Shown here piece after piece: positions 19,886 through 34,975 of a stretch of DNA of 64,000 bases. The stretch's first letter is position 1. Every line of letters starts with the position of its first letter. The notes below the pieces were generated by a model. It was given only the letters and a program-made list of their open reading frames with translations, made no database searches and was not told where the DNA came from. The stretch comes from Trachelipus rathkii (taxonomy: Eukaryota; Arthropoda; Malacostraca; Isopoda; Trachelipodidae): contig JABUQX010086941.1 in assembly GCA_015478945.1 (NCBI GenBank), positions 15,001 to 79,000 of the forward strand, given 5' to 3'. A program made the position numbers and the translations under genes.

Positions 19886-22800
19886 TAGCATTAAATAGTT
19901 TTTAAGTTAATATGACGGACATCGAAAAAAAGCTGACTTTTCTTAATTCATTAAATCTTTGTAAATATTAATTTTAATAATCAATTTATATATAGAAATT
20001 AGAAATTATTAGTATAAAATTGTTATTTGGTCCGTTACCAGGCTTATAATAAAAAAACAAAGTACCGTAGTCTATCGGATGATAAGTTATTACTGTGGTT
20101 ATTTTGTTATCTTTTACAAATTCGAGTGAAAATTCTTTTACTCTGTCATGATAATATTCCCATTTAAAATTATAAAAGCAATAACAATAAACATGCTCTA
20201 AATTACGTTGATTTAAACTACCCCTCTCTTACAAAATGGTGCTGCTCCAGATGTCTTAGATATAGTAGCTTAACAATGTTCATAAGAGGACATTTGTATT
20301 TTTTATGTAACGTAATTCGTTTAAGCTTAATCAGAAAAAACCCTTAAATCACATTTATTTAAAATTGAACTTCTTATTTTACTTATAAACTGCTACAACG
20401 TTACCACCCCATTCACAAATGTTTCGTATCATAAAATATATATTTTCACTAACAATAAAGTTATTCAACCAGGAGCAATGCAATCATATTTTGTCAAAAG
20501 TAGCCTTTTTCTTTTGCGATCTTTAGCTATATGAGTAAAGTATCCATTATAATTGGGCTACGTCCTTTGAAATTTAACTAATATCTGATCCTTCTCCCTT
20601 TGAGTAGTAAAAGTCTTAGTTTTTGAGACTACTGGGTATACCTGTAAACCCCTAAAACATGGGTAGGGGCTGGACGCCCGCCCCCCTTACACTTTTGACA
20701 AATTCTCTCCGTACTATATTCTTTTTATTTACATCCCGTACTACTATTATGTAACCAAGTTTTTTAACCAAAAATTAGTTTACAATTTCAAAATATATAT
20801 ATACTATATATATATATATAAATATATATATATATACTATAGTAATATATATATTATTAATATATATATATTACTATATATATAATTATAGTATATATAT
20901 ACCACAAACACCTTTTGCTCCCCACTTTCTAATATAAAAAAGTGATAGCGTATTAACCAGCATACGGAAATCTTATTCATTGCCAAAGTCTTTAGATGGT
21001 CTCCAAAATTCCTCTCGTGTGTGTGCTAGGAATTTAGCGAACTATATATTTTGTTAAACTTTGACATTGATCAAAGTTATAGTATTTTATTGACATCTAA
21101 TTATAAATATATTAAAATCACTTTCGTTTAAAATAGGGCTTTCACAACTTCGAAAATTTCTCTATTTGAAAGATTCTTCCCCTTTCCTTAAGTAACCGGT
21201 AATTTCTAAGCGGCCACCCTTGTCGAAATTGGTTATATTTACAAAATTAATTCTGCACATCTTGTCAATCCTTCCAATCTGTGTATAAATTTTAATTGAC
21301 CTCATCTGAACCGAGAAGGTAAAATTTTAGGTCATGTGGACTTCTCATTCTTTTCAAGTTGGAAATTTCAACGTTTTATGTTTTCTATTTGCCTTACAAA
21401 CTCAACGTTTTAACATCAAAGGATCAGAAAAAAAAATAACTGACATCTACAATATAATGTATTTAAAACTTGATAATTAATTTTTAATTGACAAACTATG
21501 AAATTATTAATAATAATTCCCTACTGTAGAATAAAATCACACGCGTTCTAACACAGAGAATATAGTTGCTAGAAAATCCGCCTATGTAAACATTTAGAAA
21601 TTTTTACAACCTAAATTATACCCAACAGTTGATTCATTCAATAAATATTTCCCTTAATGCAAATAGACATGGTTTTAAATTTGCCATCTACTTGCACATT
21701 AAATCCTACATAATTAATAAATCATTAATAATTCAAGTTAATGATTTTTCTCACATTTAATCACAAATCACAGTCGGTCAACCGACTTCCGTAATTCTTC
21801 ACTATTGGGTATAAAGGAAAAACCACCCCGTAACGATCATCCCACATCGGGACGCTCCCCTTATTTATTCTCTATACTATGCCACCAACGCTTGACCCTC
21901 AAACCAAAAAGCGATACTGCCCGTCACACATTAGCTTGCGTCTCACGCAGTTCCAACTTCTGAGATAACTTTCTACAAGAGCTAATTTCAGACTGCCACC
22001 AGCTAATATACACCCACAGTAAACATTTAATTCTGATGAGATCTATCTTTCAGATCCGCGATACTCAACCTTCCTTTTTAGCACCCACCCCACCGAAGCA
22101 CAACCCCCCGGTGTCATTACATTTATAGGAAAGTAACCACCCACCTATCCAGCGCTTCCAGACGCCACATAAATATTTTTATAGTTCAAAGTGTGGTATG
22201 AAATTTAGAAATTTAGAAATATTTTCCTCCGTTCGCCCCAGAAGCTGTTTTTTAGTGTCTTTCTCTTACCCCGGTATGTTCTATAACTCATAATGGCATC
22301 ACCAACGCTTCTGGGGACAACTAGGGATTCACCTCACTAACTGCCCCTAGCTTTAAAAGAGACTCACACCCCTTTACTTCCTTCCAGATATATAGAAAAA
22401 AAAGGCCATTCAGTTTCTTTAATTAGATCGCCTCACCCACTCTCATTCATTTCTGAAAAAATAGAACTTTACATTATCCAATAATGAACTTACCACCCAA
22501 GATATCTTCCCTTTTTGGCAGTCTCGCCTCCAAGTCATAGCACGACAACATCTTGATCCTGACTCGCCTGGCACCAACCAACAAGTTTTTCTAAATAATC
22601 AGATCTGTCCACGCCACAGTTTATCCAACTATAAGAAAATCGCTCTCCGCAGATCTTGAACCTCTCCCCATTCACTGGGCCCCCTCACGATTTAATTCTG
22701 CATTTAGGTAATGTCCCCCTTACCCAAATATTTCAAATTAATCCAGCGTCAATCCAAACTTATCAACCACTATAACCTTCTTCATCCTAACTTCGACTTA

Positions 22801-24860
22801 AAATTAGCACCAGCTTCTAACCCACATGCATTTAAATGTCCCAATAGGATGCGAGATCTACGAACGTTAATTATTAATTGAACTTTCATTTACTTTACTC
22901 TACCTCTCCCTCTTTTCGGCGACGAACAAAAATAAAAGTGATACACTATCGCTCACACTCCACCCAGCAACAACAACCAAACGCATGCTAACCACTGATT
23001 TTTTTTTAATAAACATACAACACTCTCTCAAATCATCAACACACCATGGCCAACGTAAACACATTTTACACACACTCTATAGAGTTACCGAAAACTTTCA
23101 ACCCACTCAATGAGGCCAATTTGACAAAGAAACGAATACAACACAATTGGCCAGCCATCATTAATATAACCCCAACGGTTTTAACAAGAAACCTCCAAAA
23201 CGGTATAAAAATATAACACAGATTTAAAGAAAAAATAATGAACACAACTGGGTCAACTAAAATTTCACTGAAGTACAAACCCGCGTCACTTATCCAGTCG
23301 AACAAACCAAACAAAACACTAAAAAGAACTAAAGCATTAAACACGCTACCAGCAAAAGGCCTAAAATTGACGAGAAGAAATAACTAAAAGTCCAAAATCC
23401 ATCAAAATACAGTTAGAAAACGCTAAACTATAAGCAACATAAAACAGTAAAAATCATAACTACACTCACACGAAAGATCAAAACTGTGTTATCGTGCAAA
23501 CCCAACACTTATGAAATTCTCAATCAAATATCTGTATACCCGCTTACGCACATCTACGGCCAACACCCGAATCATCACCGAATGAAAATTGATATCAAAC
23601 ATCTTCTCTTAACTTGCAAATGGAAAAAACTGCTAAACGTGTTTTTTAAAATAATTACCATGTAAAGAAATAAATTCTAGAATTTCTGTCAAAAATCTAA
23701 AATATTTAAAGATCTCTTGGACACAAAGAATACAACCTTCCAAATTTTTCTTGCCCCACTACCCTCATAATTTAACTTGAAAGCTGAACACCTTCCCCAC
23801 GCAATATTAATAACAAAAACTGGACCACAAGTCTCTCTTAAAAATCAGATAGTTTTGACACCCCCAAAACCTACAACCCCCATTTACACTATCCTAGTTC
23901 AAATCTATTTATAGCCGCCTCTTCCTATTATAATTTTTCATTTATATAAATGTAATTTAATCACATAAAATAAATATAAATATATATCTATCTATAAACT
24001 ACCAATAATATCATTTACTCATATATTATAAATACTATACTATATAATTTATTAAATATAATAAAAAATATAAAAATATACTATAATAAATATATTATAT
24101 ACTACACCTACTCAATAATATATAAACTGATACATCCCCCATCAATAATCATCACAGTGGCCCACGTAGCCTTGAAGGATTACACATTGCGGTAGAGCCG
24201 TTATATAAATAGATATAAATATACTATATATAAAAAAGAAAAAGTATAAAAATTTAAAATCGGATTTAAATTATTTACTTGTTTTGTGATTATTATATAT
24301 ATTGTCATATATTTATGTATTTACAAAATATATAAAATATATATATATATATATAATAATATTATACCTACTAACTTCAATTTTTATAGACTATATACAC
24401 CTAAACCATACAATAACTATATAAATATTATATAATAAAATAATAATACTATATATATATTATATAATATAATATTTAAAATATTATAAACGAAAATAAT
24501 TTGAATTAACAGCAGAAATTTTTTGCTTTTCAATTTGCCAATTAAAAAGTTGTAGAAAAATTAGAACAAATTGAAAATTAAAGGCTAAAATGCTTTAAGT
24601 TGCGGTTTCAAAATGTGCAAATCTCCAATAATGAGAAAATAAAATATAAATGGAAATATATTTCAGATTACTCCATTAAAGTTCATGAAAGTATAACTTA
24701 GTAAAGTTACTGTTGAGAGGGATTGGTAAGGGAAACATACCCTCACTAAATATACACTTACCAAGCATACACTTACTAAAAATATACTCCCCACAACTAA
24801 ACTTATCAAACACACTCACGAAACAAACACACAACAAATACATCTGTCATCCTCATTCGT
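19886..24860. other. Non-coding, increasingly G-poor DNA
   Basis: No gene, RNA or structured repeat is recognised over about 5 kb. Interrupted (AT)n tracts occur at 20,795-20,900, 23,940-24,120 and 24,290-24,480. The plus strand has a G-free run at 23,953-24,128. Small ORFs, such as the hydrophobic minus-strand frame 23,066-23,344, have no recognisable domain. Confidence 0.5.
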
Positions 24861-24864
24861 TGTC

Positions 24865-25060
24865 TTCACCAATAAAGAGATACGAAGATAATGGAAGAAA
24901 GAGATTGAAGAAAAGAAAAGATGATTGAAGATAGAATAGAAGTAGAAAGAATAGAAATAGTAGAAAAATATAAGATTGATAGAATGAGGTATAGAATAGA
25001 TAGAATAAGATAGATAGAAATAGATAAGAAATAGAAAGATTATAAATAATAATATTATAA
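24865..25060. repeat. Purine-rich AGATA/GAAATA low-complexity tract
   Basis: Plus-strand A/G-rich DNA repeats 'agaatagaa', 'gatagaat' and 'agatagata' words. The hydrophobic minus-strand frame over it is a composition artefact. Confidence 0.65.
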
Positions 25061-25224
25061 TATATTATATAATAATAACTAATAACTAACTTAATCACTT
25101 CTTTTCACTACCCAATAATATACCAACCTATACTATGCTACAATACCCCACACTACCATCCACCCTATATAATATAACTAAATAATATAATAAATAAAAA
25201 TAATAATAAATATTATATTAAATA

Positions 25225-25350
25225 ATCATAAGACGGAAGAGAGAGAGGGAAATGAAATAAACGCAAGAAAGAGATCGAAGAGAATGTGAAGAAAGAGACG
25301 AGAGAGAGGCAAGAAGAAAGAAAAGAAACACAAAGGACGAGAGAAGATCA
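25225..25350. repeat. Purine-rich GA/GAAA tract
   Basis: About 120 bp of almost uninterrupted purines ('gagagagagggaaatg', 'aagaaagaaaagaaac'), standing out inside an otherwise G-poor domain. Confidence 0.6.
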
Positions 25351-27560
25351 ATATCCGGATATCAAATTATCGGACGCCCTCCCAGCGTTATAAATGGAAG
25401 GAGGATCGAGCGAAAGTACGAATGACTCTGCCGAAATATTGAACTGTAAAATATTTTTCCCACGCTCTACAGCAAAGGTATGAACGCTCTGATATATATT
25501 CCTATATACATCTACTAATATATGAAATATGAGACTTACCCGTTAAACGCCCACCGACTTTCCAATACAATTTAACATCTTAGAAGAAACCCCCCCAACA
25601 TGCACAAATGGCTAACCTATTCTGAGAAGTATTTCCTAAACATCCTCGACGAGTCAACTTAATCACTTAGTAATCGTCACCTGTCCAAGGACCTACTCAA
25701 ACCCTGTTCCAAATATATGATTCCCGGGACGCTCCCATGAACTCTTCAAAATGTCCGCCGATGGTATAACCTTATGAATGATCCCCTATGGACCACTTCC
25801 GCCTCCCTATGGGAGAATGCTCATGAAAAGAGCAGAGATCTTCTATATATGTCCCCAGAATGTAATGAAGAACAAGCAAGAAATCTGCTCATTTAACTCC
25901 CTGAGAATAATCTTTCCCCTTGCGACATCCAACGAGGCATTAAATTGCGAATGTGTCTCTGGAAGATCCACGTGGATATTACTTATCATGTTCCAAAGAA
26001 TCGTTACTAGAACCTCCGAAAATGTCCAGCCTATCCTGTATACTGGACAAATGTCTCCTTAGGAACATCCCGCCCACCAGGCAAATTTGAGACAGTTCAT
26101 TGGAAGATCCCGTGACATACTTCCTTTATCAATTGTTCCCAAAGATGATAAACTTGTAAGAACATGAAAGACTGATTCACCTTATAAAACTACTGGAGAA
26201 ACATTCATGTGAAACACTCCCCACCGGAATTTTCAAGCACTGCTCTCCTCCGTAGAATATTAACAATGCTTCAGGCCACAATATTTTGAACCCCTATAAT
26301 GCCTAGCAAACTGTGTGCGAACCCCATGCTGCCGCTCGACACTCGCTACCCCTCCTCTCTCCATCTTTGTATATTACCTCCGAAACTAAGACCCAAAAAA
26401 ACAACAACGCAAAGGTATCCTCCACTCCTCCCTATCATTAATTAAAGGCACCTCTTACTCCCTCCCAACTCCCAAATAATATCTTTCATCAACCTCATCT
26501 TCTGTCACAACTATATAGAATAAAAGACATGAAGAACATCGCTCACAATCATTCTAAGGATGTGCTATTCTCCAATAGTCTTATAACTCTACCATATTAG
26601 AACCCAACTGGCGCTGAACTCGAAAAGATTAATATCGATAGGAGCATGGCAGCACAGAAGGCGTCTGTTAAAAATGCCTAGAAGTGAGCGGTACTGCTTG
26701 TTATCCTTTAAGTTGTTGTTATTCCTTCGGAGCGCCAAATAAATACAGAAGAACGTCATTGAGAAGATTCCGGTAACCTATGTCACACGGCACATTCCAC
26801 CATATGCAGACCCGAGAAACCATATATCAAAATATTGCCTGAACAATGTGACTATTCCTAACACCTTCTCTAAAGTTCAGGGAGATGGTGTCACAGAATG
26901 TTCTCAGTAGTTAAACTACGAACAGATATTTCATTGTTATCTATACCACAAACACCTCGCTACACGTGCTCCATCTTAAAACAACATTCACTATTACAAC
27001 TAACCATTCACTTCAACACTCAAAAACGCGTTCACTATTAACATGAACATACTTTAATTACCACCTCATCATAAGCTTACCCAACAAGCGTAACTAATTA
27101 AACGCAGGCACTCAACAATTCACTGTTACTGTCTAATCTAATCCTAATCAGCATGCTACAAGACAAAGTACAATGAACAACTTAAAAATGCAACACACAT
27201 CCAATATAATTAAACCACTATCTAATCCTAAAACCATCTAACCCCTATAATCAGTAATATTACTCACTATACCCAAATATACCTAATCCTCATAGCTAAA
27301 ATAATACTATATTAGAAACAACAATAACCCTAAACTATACAAATACTCACCTAATAATAAACCTACTATACTCATCTTACTATATACTATATTATCTATC
27401 AGATACTATCTCTTGCTATACTTAAAATAATAATAAACTAACTTACTCTATAAATATATACTAATATAAACTCCAAAATGACTAAATTACTTAATACCTA
27501 ATGATCTATTGAAATCTCACTATAATATTAATACATATAATAAAACTCCCTACTCAATAC
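25350..27560. other. Non-coding, C-rich plus strand
   Basis: No gene is recognised. A weak duplication of 'tggaagatcc' followed by 'ttatca..tgttcc..aaaga' occurs at about 25,961 and 26,100. 27,240-27,560 is an AT tract with C interruptions. Confidence 0.4.
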
Positions 27561-27561
27561 C

Positions 27562-28049
27562 TCATCTATCTATATGCCTGTCGCATCCGATGAGTGTGTG
27601 TGTGAACCCACACCCACCCGCGGTTACCTGATAGTAAAATCTGTGTGGATTATTGCTCATGAATCCAAATATAAGAGAATGGTATTCACGAGAGTCCACC
27701 GGCAAACAGTAATGAAGACTTTCTTCTTCCACAATACAGTTTAGGCAGAGTGACAGGGCTCGCCAACTCCTCGCGTTCATCTCTCCTTTAATGACGGACT
27801 CGCGAACTCTGCCGACACAGACTTTCCAGAAATCTTTATGGACCCACCCTCAAAGCACAAACGATCCTTCTGCCAAGAAGCTCTGAGAGAACGAGTTTCC
27901 ATGAGAGGAGCCACCACACGACCGGCGCCTACATGGGAAAGATAGCTAGCGTTCACTCGACAAGGAGTGTGAAAACTTCTAACGCTGATTGAATCTAACC
28001 TCAAGAACCCTAAGCCATATGGACACCATTGCGCAGAACGTTGCTCCAC
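27562..28049 (-). other. Two abutting minus-strand ORFs, not recognised
   Basis: A 90-codon frame (28,049-27,777) is followed by a 72-codon frame (27,780-27,562) overlapping by 4 bp. This stretch has higher complexity and more CpG than its surroundings, so a broken coding sequence is possible. The first frame is rich in Arg and Ser and the second contains several Cys and His. No motif or family is identifiable. Confidence 0.15.
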
Positions 28050-31000
28050 TACGAGTGCTCAATCACGGCACCAGACCAGTCATTCCATGGCAAAATCAGA
28101 AGAACCGCACAGCGAAAAAGAAAGCAACTGCCTGGCTCTAACGATGAAAACAGCGAGCGAAAAGCCCTACATGGGAGATTGTAAATAAATAAAATAATAT
28201 ATACAATAAAATAAATAAATAATAACTAACTAGATGCTTTTGTGTAATATTATTTACTAATAAATATATGAAAAAAAAAAACTATTATATACTATATATC
28301 AATATACTATATATATTATACAATAATAAATATATATAACTCATAATCCTACCCCCACCACAAAATATATACATATATTATATATTAAAACCCTCTCTAC
28401 CATAAATTACTTTATCAATATAGACCACCAGACGAAGAGAAAAGCCGAAAGAGAGAGAGAAAAGCAAACTATAAAATTCAATACCAAAATTGGGAAAATA
28501 AAAATCGACGATAACTAAGTTTAATAAAGCAATAACACTTTCCAGCATTCCTCTCTTAAAACTTTGCACTAAACATTGATTAATTACAGAACTCCCTAGC
28601 ACCGCCCACCCTCTCCCTCTTATGAAACTTAAATATTACAAAAAAATCAACACATTTTTGCACACGACAACGATCTCACCCTCTCATCCTAAATCCCTCC
28701 GCGCTCTCTCCCTGACTTCAACCTCCGTTTACTACTTCATCATAGCGAAAATCCCGCGCAAATGCGCCGTGATTACGTTACCCGCATTCTCCTATACAGA
28801 AAAACGGACCAAACACTCACCCTTCATAATATACACTGAGATCTACGTTATCCTTAAGCACACCACATACAGATGTCTCCAGTCCATCTGACAAACCCGA
28901 CTCTGAAATCTATCATCTAATTTACCCTTTAAGGGTCAATCGAATGCTTGACCAATGCACATTGACATCTCGCGCTTTTACAAACCTACGCAACCATAAC
29001 ATCACACATGACCCCCTGTTGAACCCCAATCACACAGAGCCTCACGTGACAGATATCATAATCATATAAGTGCTCTACCAATTTCAAAATCATATATCAT
29101 TTGCTGAATGAATTATGATGATAAAAACCACTCATATCCAGATCTTTTCATCTGAAAATCCATATTCGATATTACAAATTTCAAGATCTTACATTTTTGT
29201 TTTCCACTATATTATTTAAGCTTCCAAAACAAATGCTACACAAAGGAAGCAACGTATAGCCCAAAAGTACGTGCTCTATCTTGTTACCCGGATAAAAAAA
29301 AAAAATAGTCAAGTAGAAGAAATGAACAACAAACTGCGAAAAAGACAAACAAAGCCCACTAAAAACAAAGCACCCAATATTTCATTGCCAGTGGCAGCAA
29401 GATTAGTCACAAAGCAAATATACCGCTCTAAAGCTTTCACGCACTCACTTTTAATAATACATAAATTTTTCTACAAATGGACCAACCATCACTAATATAT
29501 ATTCTCATTAATTCAATCTCAGATATATAAACCACTTTTTACACAAACCACTTGATACTTAGAAATAAAACTATATTCACATATCTCTATAACTTTCTTC
29601 TTACCAACACAATTCTGAGATTATCCCTTTCGATGATTACACCTCCTTGATCATGTGACCCTACGACTAAAAGATAAAATATGTTGAATATACGACAAAA
29701 AAGATAAATTACATTGAATATACGTCTATGTAAAATCTAAGTACAGTCAAGAAATTTATCCCATTTTTATTACCAAAAGGAACCTACTCGCTCCAGCACT
29801 TTATCTACCACTAAAGTACTTTCCTACTTCATACGCAGCATTCATTCCGTCTCCCTTTTCAATCGTTCGAACATGAACAAACCTAGTATTTGAATTATAT
29901 AGTTTCTAACTGCTTCAATTGCTCACCACCAAACTATTCATACAATAGAGCCGTCCTATCTTTTATCTATCACTATACAAACTTACTTTTCATCGCACAA
30001 GTCACTTATCAAGAACTCTTCATTTTACAAAAACCGTACCACCCAGCCAAAATCGACCCTCAAGCAATTACTCCAGAGCCTTCCATTCAACCTGATTCGC
30101 CAATAACCAAACACAACCCTCGATCAATACTGCAATGCAATAAACAATGAACACTAAATATACAGGAACCAAGGGATATTCCAAATTAATAACATTTTCA
30201 AAATTAACCCTAAATAATCTATTTCGAATTTTACTTACTTTTCATTGCTTTCACAATTCCTCGCGCTAATTGAAAGCATTTGATAATTGATTAAACGTAA
30301 ATTGTTTCGTCTCTCAGACTGCATCTTCTGAACACTTCACAAGAAAAGGTATTTTCATGCGCCATCCCAGACATTAAATCAGGCAAATTTGTCCAACCAC
30401 TTATAAAAAACCTAAACAAAACCCACTCCTCACCGCGATTAAATATGGATAACGTACAAAAATCAGATGGCAAACATAAATTAAACAACCTGGACATATA
30501 CTACATAAAAATATCATATATAAAATATAACTAATACAATATACTCAATACCCCTAATAATATAATATAAACTATATAATATATATATTCACATAGTGCA
30601 TATAAATATTATATAATAGTATACTCTATCCTCGAACATATTCCTACTATACCCATACTCGCTACTACATACCTCCTCGGAACAAGCACCAAACTATCAA
30701 TACCCATCTCTGCACCCTTAGGGTACTAACTATACCTAAAACAATAATAACCATCCTATACCACCAAACCTAACATATATATAATATAATATATGCTAAA
30801 CTATATATATATAAGTAGTAACAGTAAGAATACGAACCTTCTTCTTATCTAACCGCAAACAGCAAAAGGTCAAAAAGTGCCATTTTTTTAAACTTCAGGC
30901 CAAATGGTGCCGACCGACCGGAAAAAAAAAGATCACTGCTTTAGGTGGCTATCATGATTCTTCGTTAGGCTTATCACTTTCGTCATAGGCATAATTCATA

Positions 31001-31195
31001 TTAGGCTAATATTATATCATTATAGGCCGTCATAATTATTATAGCGACCCTTATAGTATTCTAGACTATACTATAGCACGTGATCTAATCGCGCCGAGCC
31101 CCAGATCATAATTGCAAACTCGCCAATACACAGCAGTCTTAAGTCCTTTCAAAAAGAATCGACTACCCTAGTAATACTTGACGTAACGGGGAGCC
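28050..31195. other. Non-coding, AT- and C-rich DNA
   Basis: No gene or RNA is recognised. C-interrupted (AT)n lies at 28,190-28,390 and 30,510-30,830. Several 70-90 codon frames (for example 28,622-28,891 and 29,890-30,150) show no domain. Confidence 0.45.
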
Positions 31196-31204
31196 TCGAA
31201 TATC

Positions 31205-33675
31205 GCGTTGTATATATTGAGAAGGTGCATAGGGAATGCTTCCTTCTACGAGTTATTACCATACCTCCCTCATTCACATCTCGCCTTTTCTTAGACCCTA
31301 ATGGCCATACACGTGTCTCCGGTCAATTAGTAACACGGCTTGAATAATAGCGTGATCTACTCATAGCAGATTCATCAGATGTCGCAGAGCAGTCGACGTC
31401 TGATATCAAAGTGTATATTAGAAGATGCTAGATGTTCCTTCTACAGAAAGTTAAGTATCCCCCACCCCCTATATTCTAAACCACTCTCTAGTGCGATAAG
31501 TATCCGTATAGATGTACGAATGTAAAGTGATCACTGAATATTATGTATCGATACAGATATCATATATCAACAACTGAAATTCATTCCATAGCTCCTGGTC
31601 GGCAATACCGCACTCTAATGCCTAAGAGACACAGTTCAGCTATAATTACGAAATTACACATAACCCCATCCATCAATATATCTAATGCACCTCGCATGAC
31701 CCTTAACAATATTTGATACTATCTTGAACTAAGTATGAAGCAAGAGCAATACAACTGGTAGTTGTTCTAGTATATTAACACTCGAAAGGAGCTAGTGACC
31801 GAGATCAAGGAACTCTGACACCCGCATACTCCTTGCCGAGCGCCTCGGGCGTTGTCAGCCGATTGCTCTGTTGTTAGAAGCGCATTCCATGACAGCGTTC
31901 TTGTGTACGATACGAATGGACGTACCCTTCGTCAAAAACACCCCGTATCATGACCAGGGTGCACGTACCAGCCACTCAACATCGTCCCAAAAAATAAAAA
32001 GACCTTAACAAGTCAGAAAACAAAAGATTGCCTAAGACGAACGCACCTTGACCTCAGAACCCCTCTAAATACACAAGACCAAAAAAAAAAAAAAAACAAA
32101 ACGATAAAAAACCAAAAAAAACACCTAAAACAAAAAAACGATAAACATGTGAAACAAAAACGTTCTACTCGCAAAAACGTCCACACGAAAAAGCCCAAAT
32201 ACAAATAACCTACCGCACAGCCAGCCCAATCGTTGCACTCATGTAGTACCGCACACCTCACCCTTACGAACAGCACAAAGCCACCTACCCGCATAAAAAA
32301 AACCGCATCCACCACCCACAGTCAAAAACCAACGCTTGCCCACACACACTCCGCGACTCGCCCCTCGCAAATACCAACCAAAAAAATAAGGCAGACCCGA
32401 CGCTTATAAAACCGCCATCACGCGAATCAAGTAACGCCACCAAACTGTCTTCTGTCTTAACAAAACAAACAAAACACCACACACCCAAACCTCCTTGCCA
32501 GTACCGTCCGCACCAAAAAAAAACCACCAAAAAAAAAACACACGACCACACTCCAAAAAATCGACAGATCTAACAGAACAAAAAGCGTGGCGTCCCGCCC
32601 TAAAAACAGAATCTCTTTACCCTCGCGCACTATTCAAAAAAAACTAGCACCTACCGACCCCCAACACTAACAAACCCGGAAAACCCCCAAACCAAAACTC
32701 AGGCGTACCACAACCGCAAAAAACGTTCACAACCCACAGAAAGTACACATCGCACCCATAAAAATTCCGACCAGTACGAAAAAAAAAAAATAGGACAAAA
32801 ACAGCAAAAAAGAAAAACCACAAACGACAGTCACGGAACAACCTTACAATAACCTAGCATCGCTTAAAGTGCGGTGTCGTGCTCCCAGGGATAATGTTAT
32901 ATGAAGTCATATCACCATACAATAGGAAGCAAAAGGATCAAATAAAGAAAAAAAATAGAATGACCAAAAAATATGAAAAAAAAAAAACGTTGTGTGATCT
33001 TAGAGCAAAAGAACGGTGAATAGAGTCATCGATCATTCTTCACAAACTATGGCATATATCGTTCACTTAGTATGTATTGACATTTGTTGCATCCAATGTT
33101 TCAGCCGCTACGTCAAAGGGGAAGGTGGGGAGCCTCCACCCCCTTAAAGTTAAAAACTGGACCTTTAGAAAGCTGAAAATTTTGGTGAACCAGACTCCAT
33201 ATAAGAAGGAGAAATAAATGAAATAGGAAAAATGGCTAATGTATAAAACAATTAATATTGACCGCAAAACACCACAAATAAGTTAACATAGACAGCGAGA
33301 AAGCACGGAGCTGGTCGCCTCACGTATGCTCTCGCAAATAGATGTTGATCCGCAATCGGATGAAGATCAATTTCAGGCTGCTCCTTTCCCTACCTAATAT
33401 ATTAGAAAAGACAAATCTAAAAACAAGGAAGTGGTGCAACTTTAATTAGATTTTTCAAATGCGTGTAGATCATTTTGAGGGTTTCAGTTGGCATAACAGT
33501 GCATTCGTTCTAGCTTCTAGCACGGCAATGTTTTTCTAACATACCTTAGACCACACAACCCCTTATTAAAATGCCTACCCTAATGTATAATAAAGTACAG
33601 ATAGAGATCAGAATATAGGTATATAAAAATTAGAAGGTTAAAAAAGGGATTACTTCTACCAGTTAGTACCCAACC
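31205..33675. repeat. Dispersed small hairpin-like repeats (3 copies)
   Basis: Related segments at 31,205-31,260, 31,410-31,460 and 33,610-33,670 share a 'gtatat..agaagg' left part, an internal 'aggga'-like piece and 'cttctac' on the right. In the first copy AGAAGGTGCAT and ATGCTTCCTTCT can pair into a stem. The remainder is unique. Overlapping minus-strand ORFs at 32,013-32,841 come from an A/C-rich plus strand and are not genes. Confidence 0.4.
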
Positions 33676-34680
33676 CTTTTTCTAGCACTTCTAGGCAATA
33701 ACATGTCCTACGTCATAGAAAAACACCTAAATTAGTGTCTACCTAATGTTTTAGAAAGGGCTATAGGGATTGCGACTTAGGCATGATGTTATATACAACC
33801 GTCTAGTACAAATAATCCAAGAATGAGGCTCCTTACTCTCACTCCCACGATTAACCCCCTTATAAGAGGTCGCTTAGCCCCTTTTTGAGTTGGCCTTTGA
33901 CTATTGGTCGCCGCTCATTAGGCGCTATAAGAATATATTTCGGCCCCTTCGAATACCCGCATATCACAGGCCTGAAATTCGACCTTTCATCAAAGCATTC
34001 GGACGCAGGATTAAGTAGAACTTTAAGTCCCGAGCTAGCTCAACAACGCTCACCCTAGACGCAGCCCCCAAGTATACCTGTCCCCCTGTCAGCGGACACT
34101 GTCCTAACATGAGGTCATATAGGTACATCTCCCAAAACTACCTCCTCCGACCAGTCCCTGCTTATGATTCCCACCATGTCACTAACCACCCTCACACCAA
34201 ATAACAAGCCAAAAAAAAAATAACCTCCACCACACAACAACCACACGCATTAAGCGACAGAACACTTATACCAACAACCATACACACAAAACCCCGCCAT
34301 AGGCAAAGCGCCTCCCCAACTACTTATACACCCCCCCACCAACAACCCGCTAGAAGCCTTCCTCCTCCATACACACATGACACCACCCATGGACACCTCA
34401 GGCCCACTCCACACCACCCTAATACCTTACCACCCACCACTCTCCACACCACCCCCCCAACAGCCCTAGACACTTATAACCAAAATCAACACAACCAATA
34501 CGCCCTTACTACACAAACACCTCAAAAAAAAAATAACAAATTACACAATACAAACACAAAATAGAAACACATGTCACCACTCACCACCTAGACAAACTAC
34601 ACCTACCATTTCACCAAATCTAAATACCCTATTACTCACACATCACCACATACACATACACCACCACAAAACACACTCAA
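33676..34680. other. Non-coding, strongly A/C-rich plus strand
   Basis: No gene is recognised. 34,190-34,680 is almost entirely A, C and T, with words such as 'ccaccacacaacaacc'. Confidence 0.45.
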
Positions 34681-34681
34681 T

Positions 34682-34830
34682 ACTTTTGATGCCTAACTTT
34701 AGAATTGCCTCAAGCTTTTGAATGCTCAAACTTGATGCCTCAGCTTTGATGGCTCAAACTAATTGATGCCCTCAGCTTTTGATGACCTCATCAATATTGA
34801 TGCCTTCAGCTTATGATGACTACAATCTTA
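34682..34830. repeat. Degenerate ~17-bp minisatellite
   Basis: About nine imperfect units resembling 'cttttgatgcctcaa', with alternating TTGATG and CTCAG/CTCAA words. Confidence 0.75.
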
Positions 34831-34837
34831 TTGTATA

Positions 34838-34960
34838 CATGGAAAAAAGAAGGAGGAGGAGAGTAAGAAGAAAGAAGAAGAAGAAGAAGAAGCAGAAGAA
34901 GAAGAGACAGAAAGAGAGAAAGAAGAAGAAGAAAGAAGAAGAAAGAACAAAAAGAATATG
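34838..34960. repeat. (GAA)n-like polypurine tract
   Basis: About 120 bp almost entirely of A and G on the plus strand, mostly GAA/GAAA units. The Lys/Arg/Glu frame over it is repeat translation. It could form triplex DNA. Confidence 0.85.
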
Positions 34961-34975
34961 ACGGAGCATATGACC

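Noticed and set aside
32013..32841. Overlapping minus-strand ORFs of 65-100 codons rich in Phe, Cys, Val and Trp
   Set aside because: The plus strand is almost only A and C here, so the minus strand lacks stops in several frames at once. The products have no domain.
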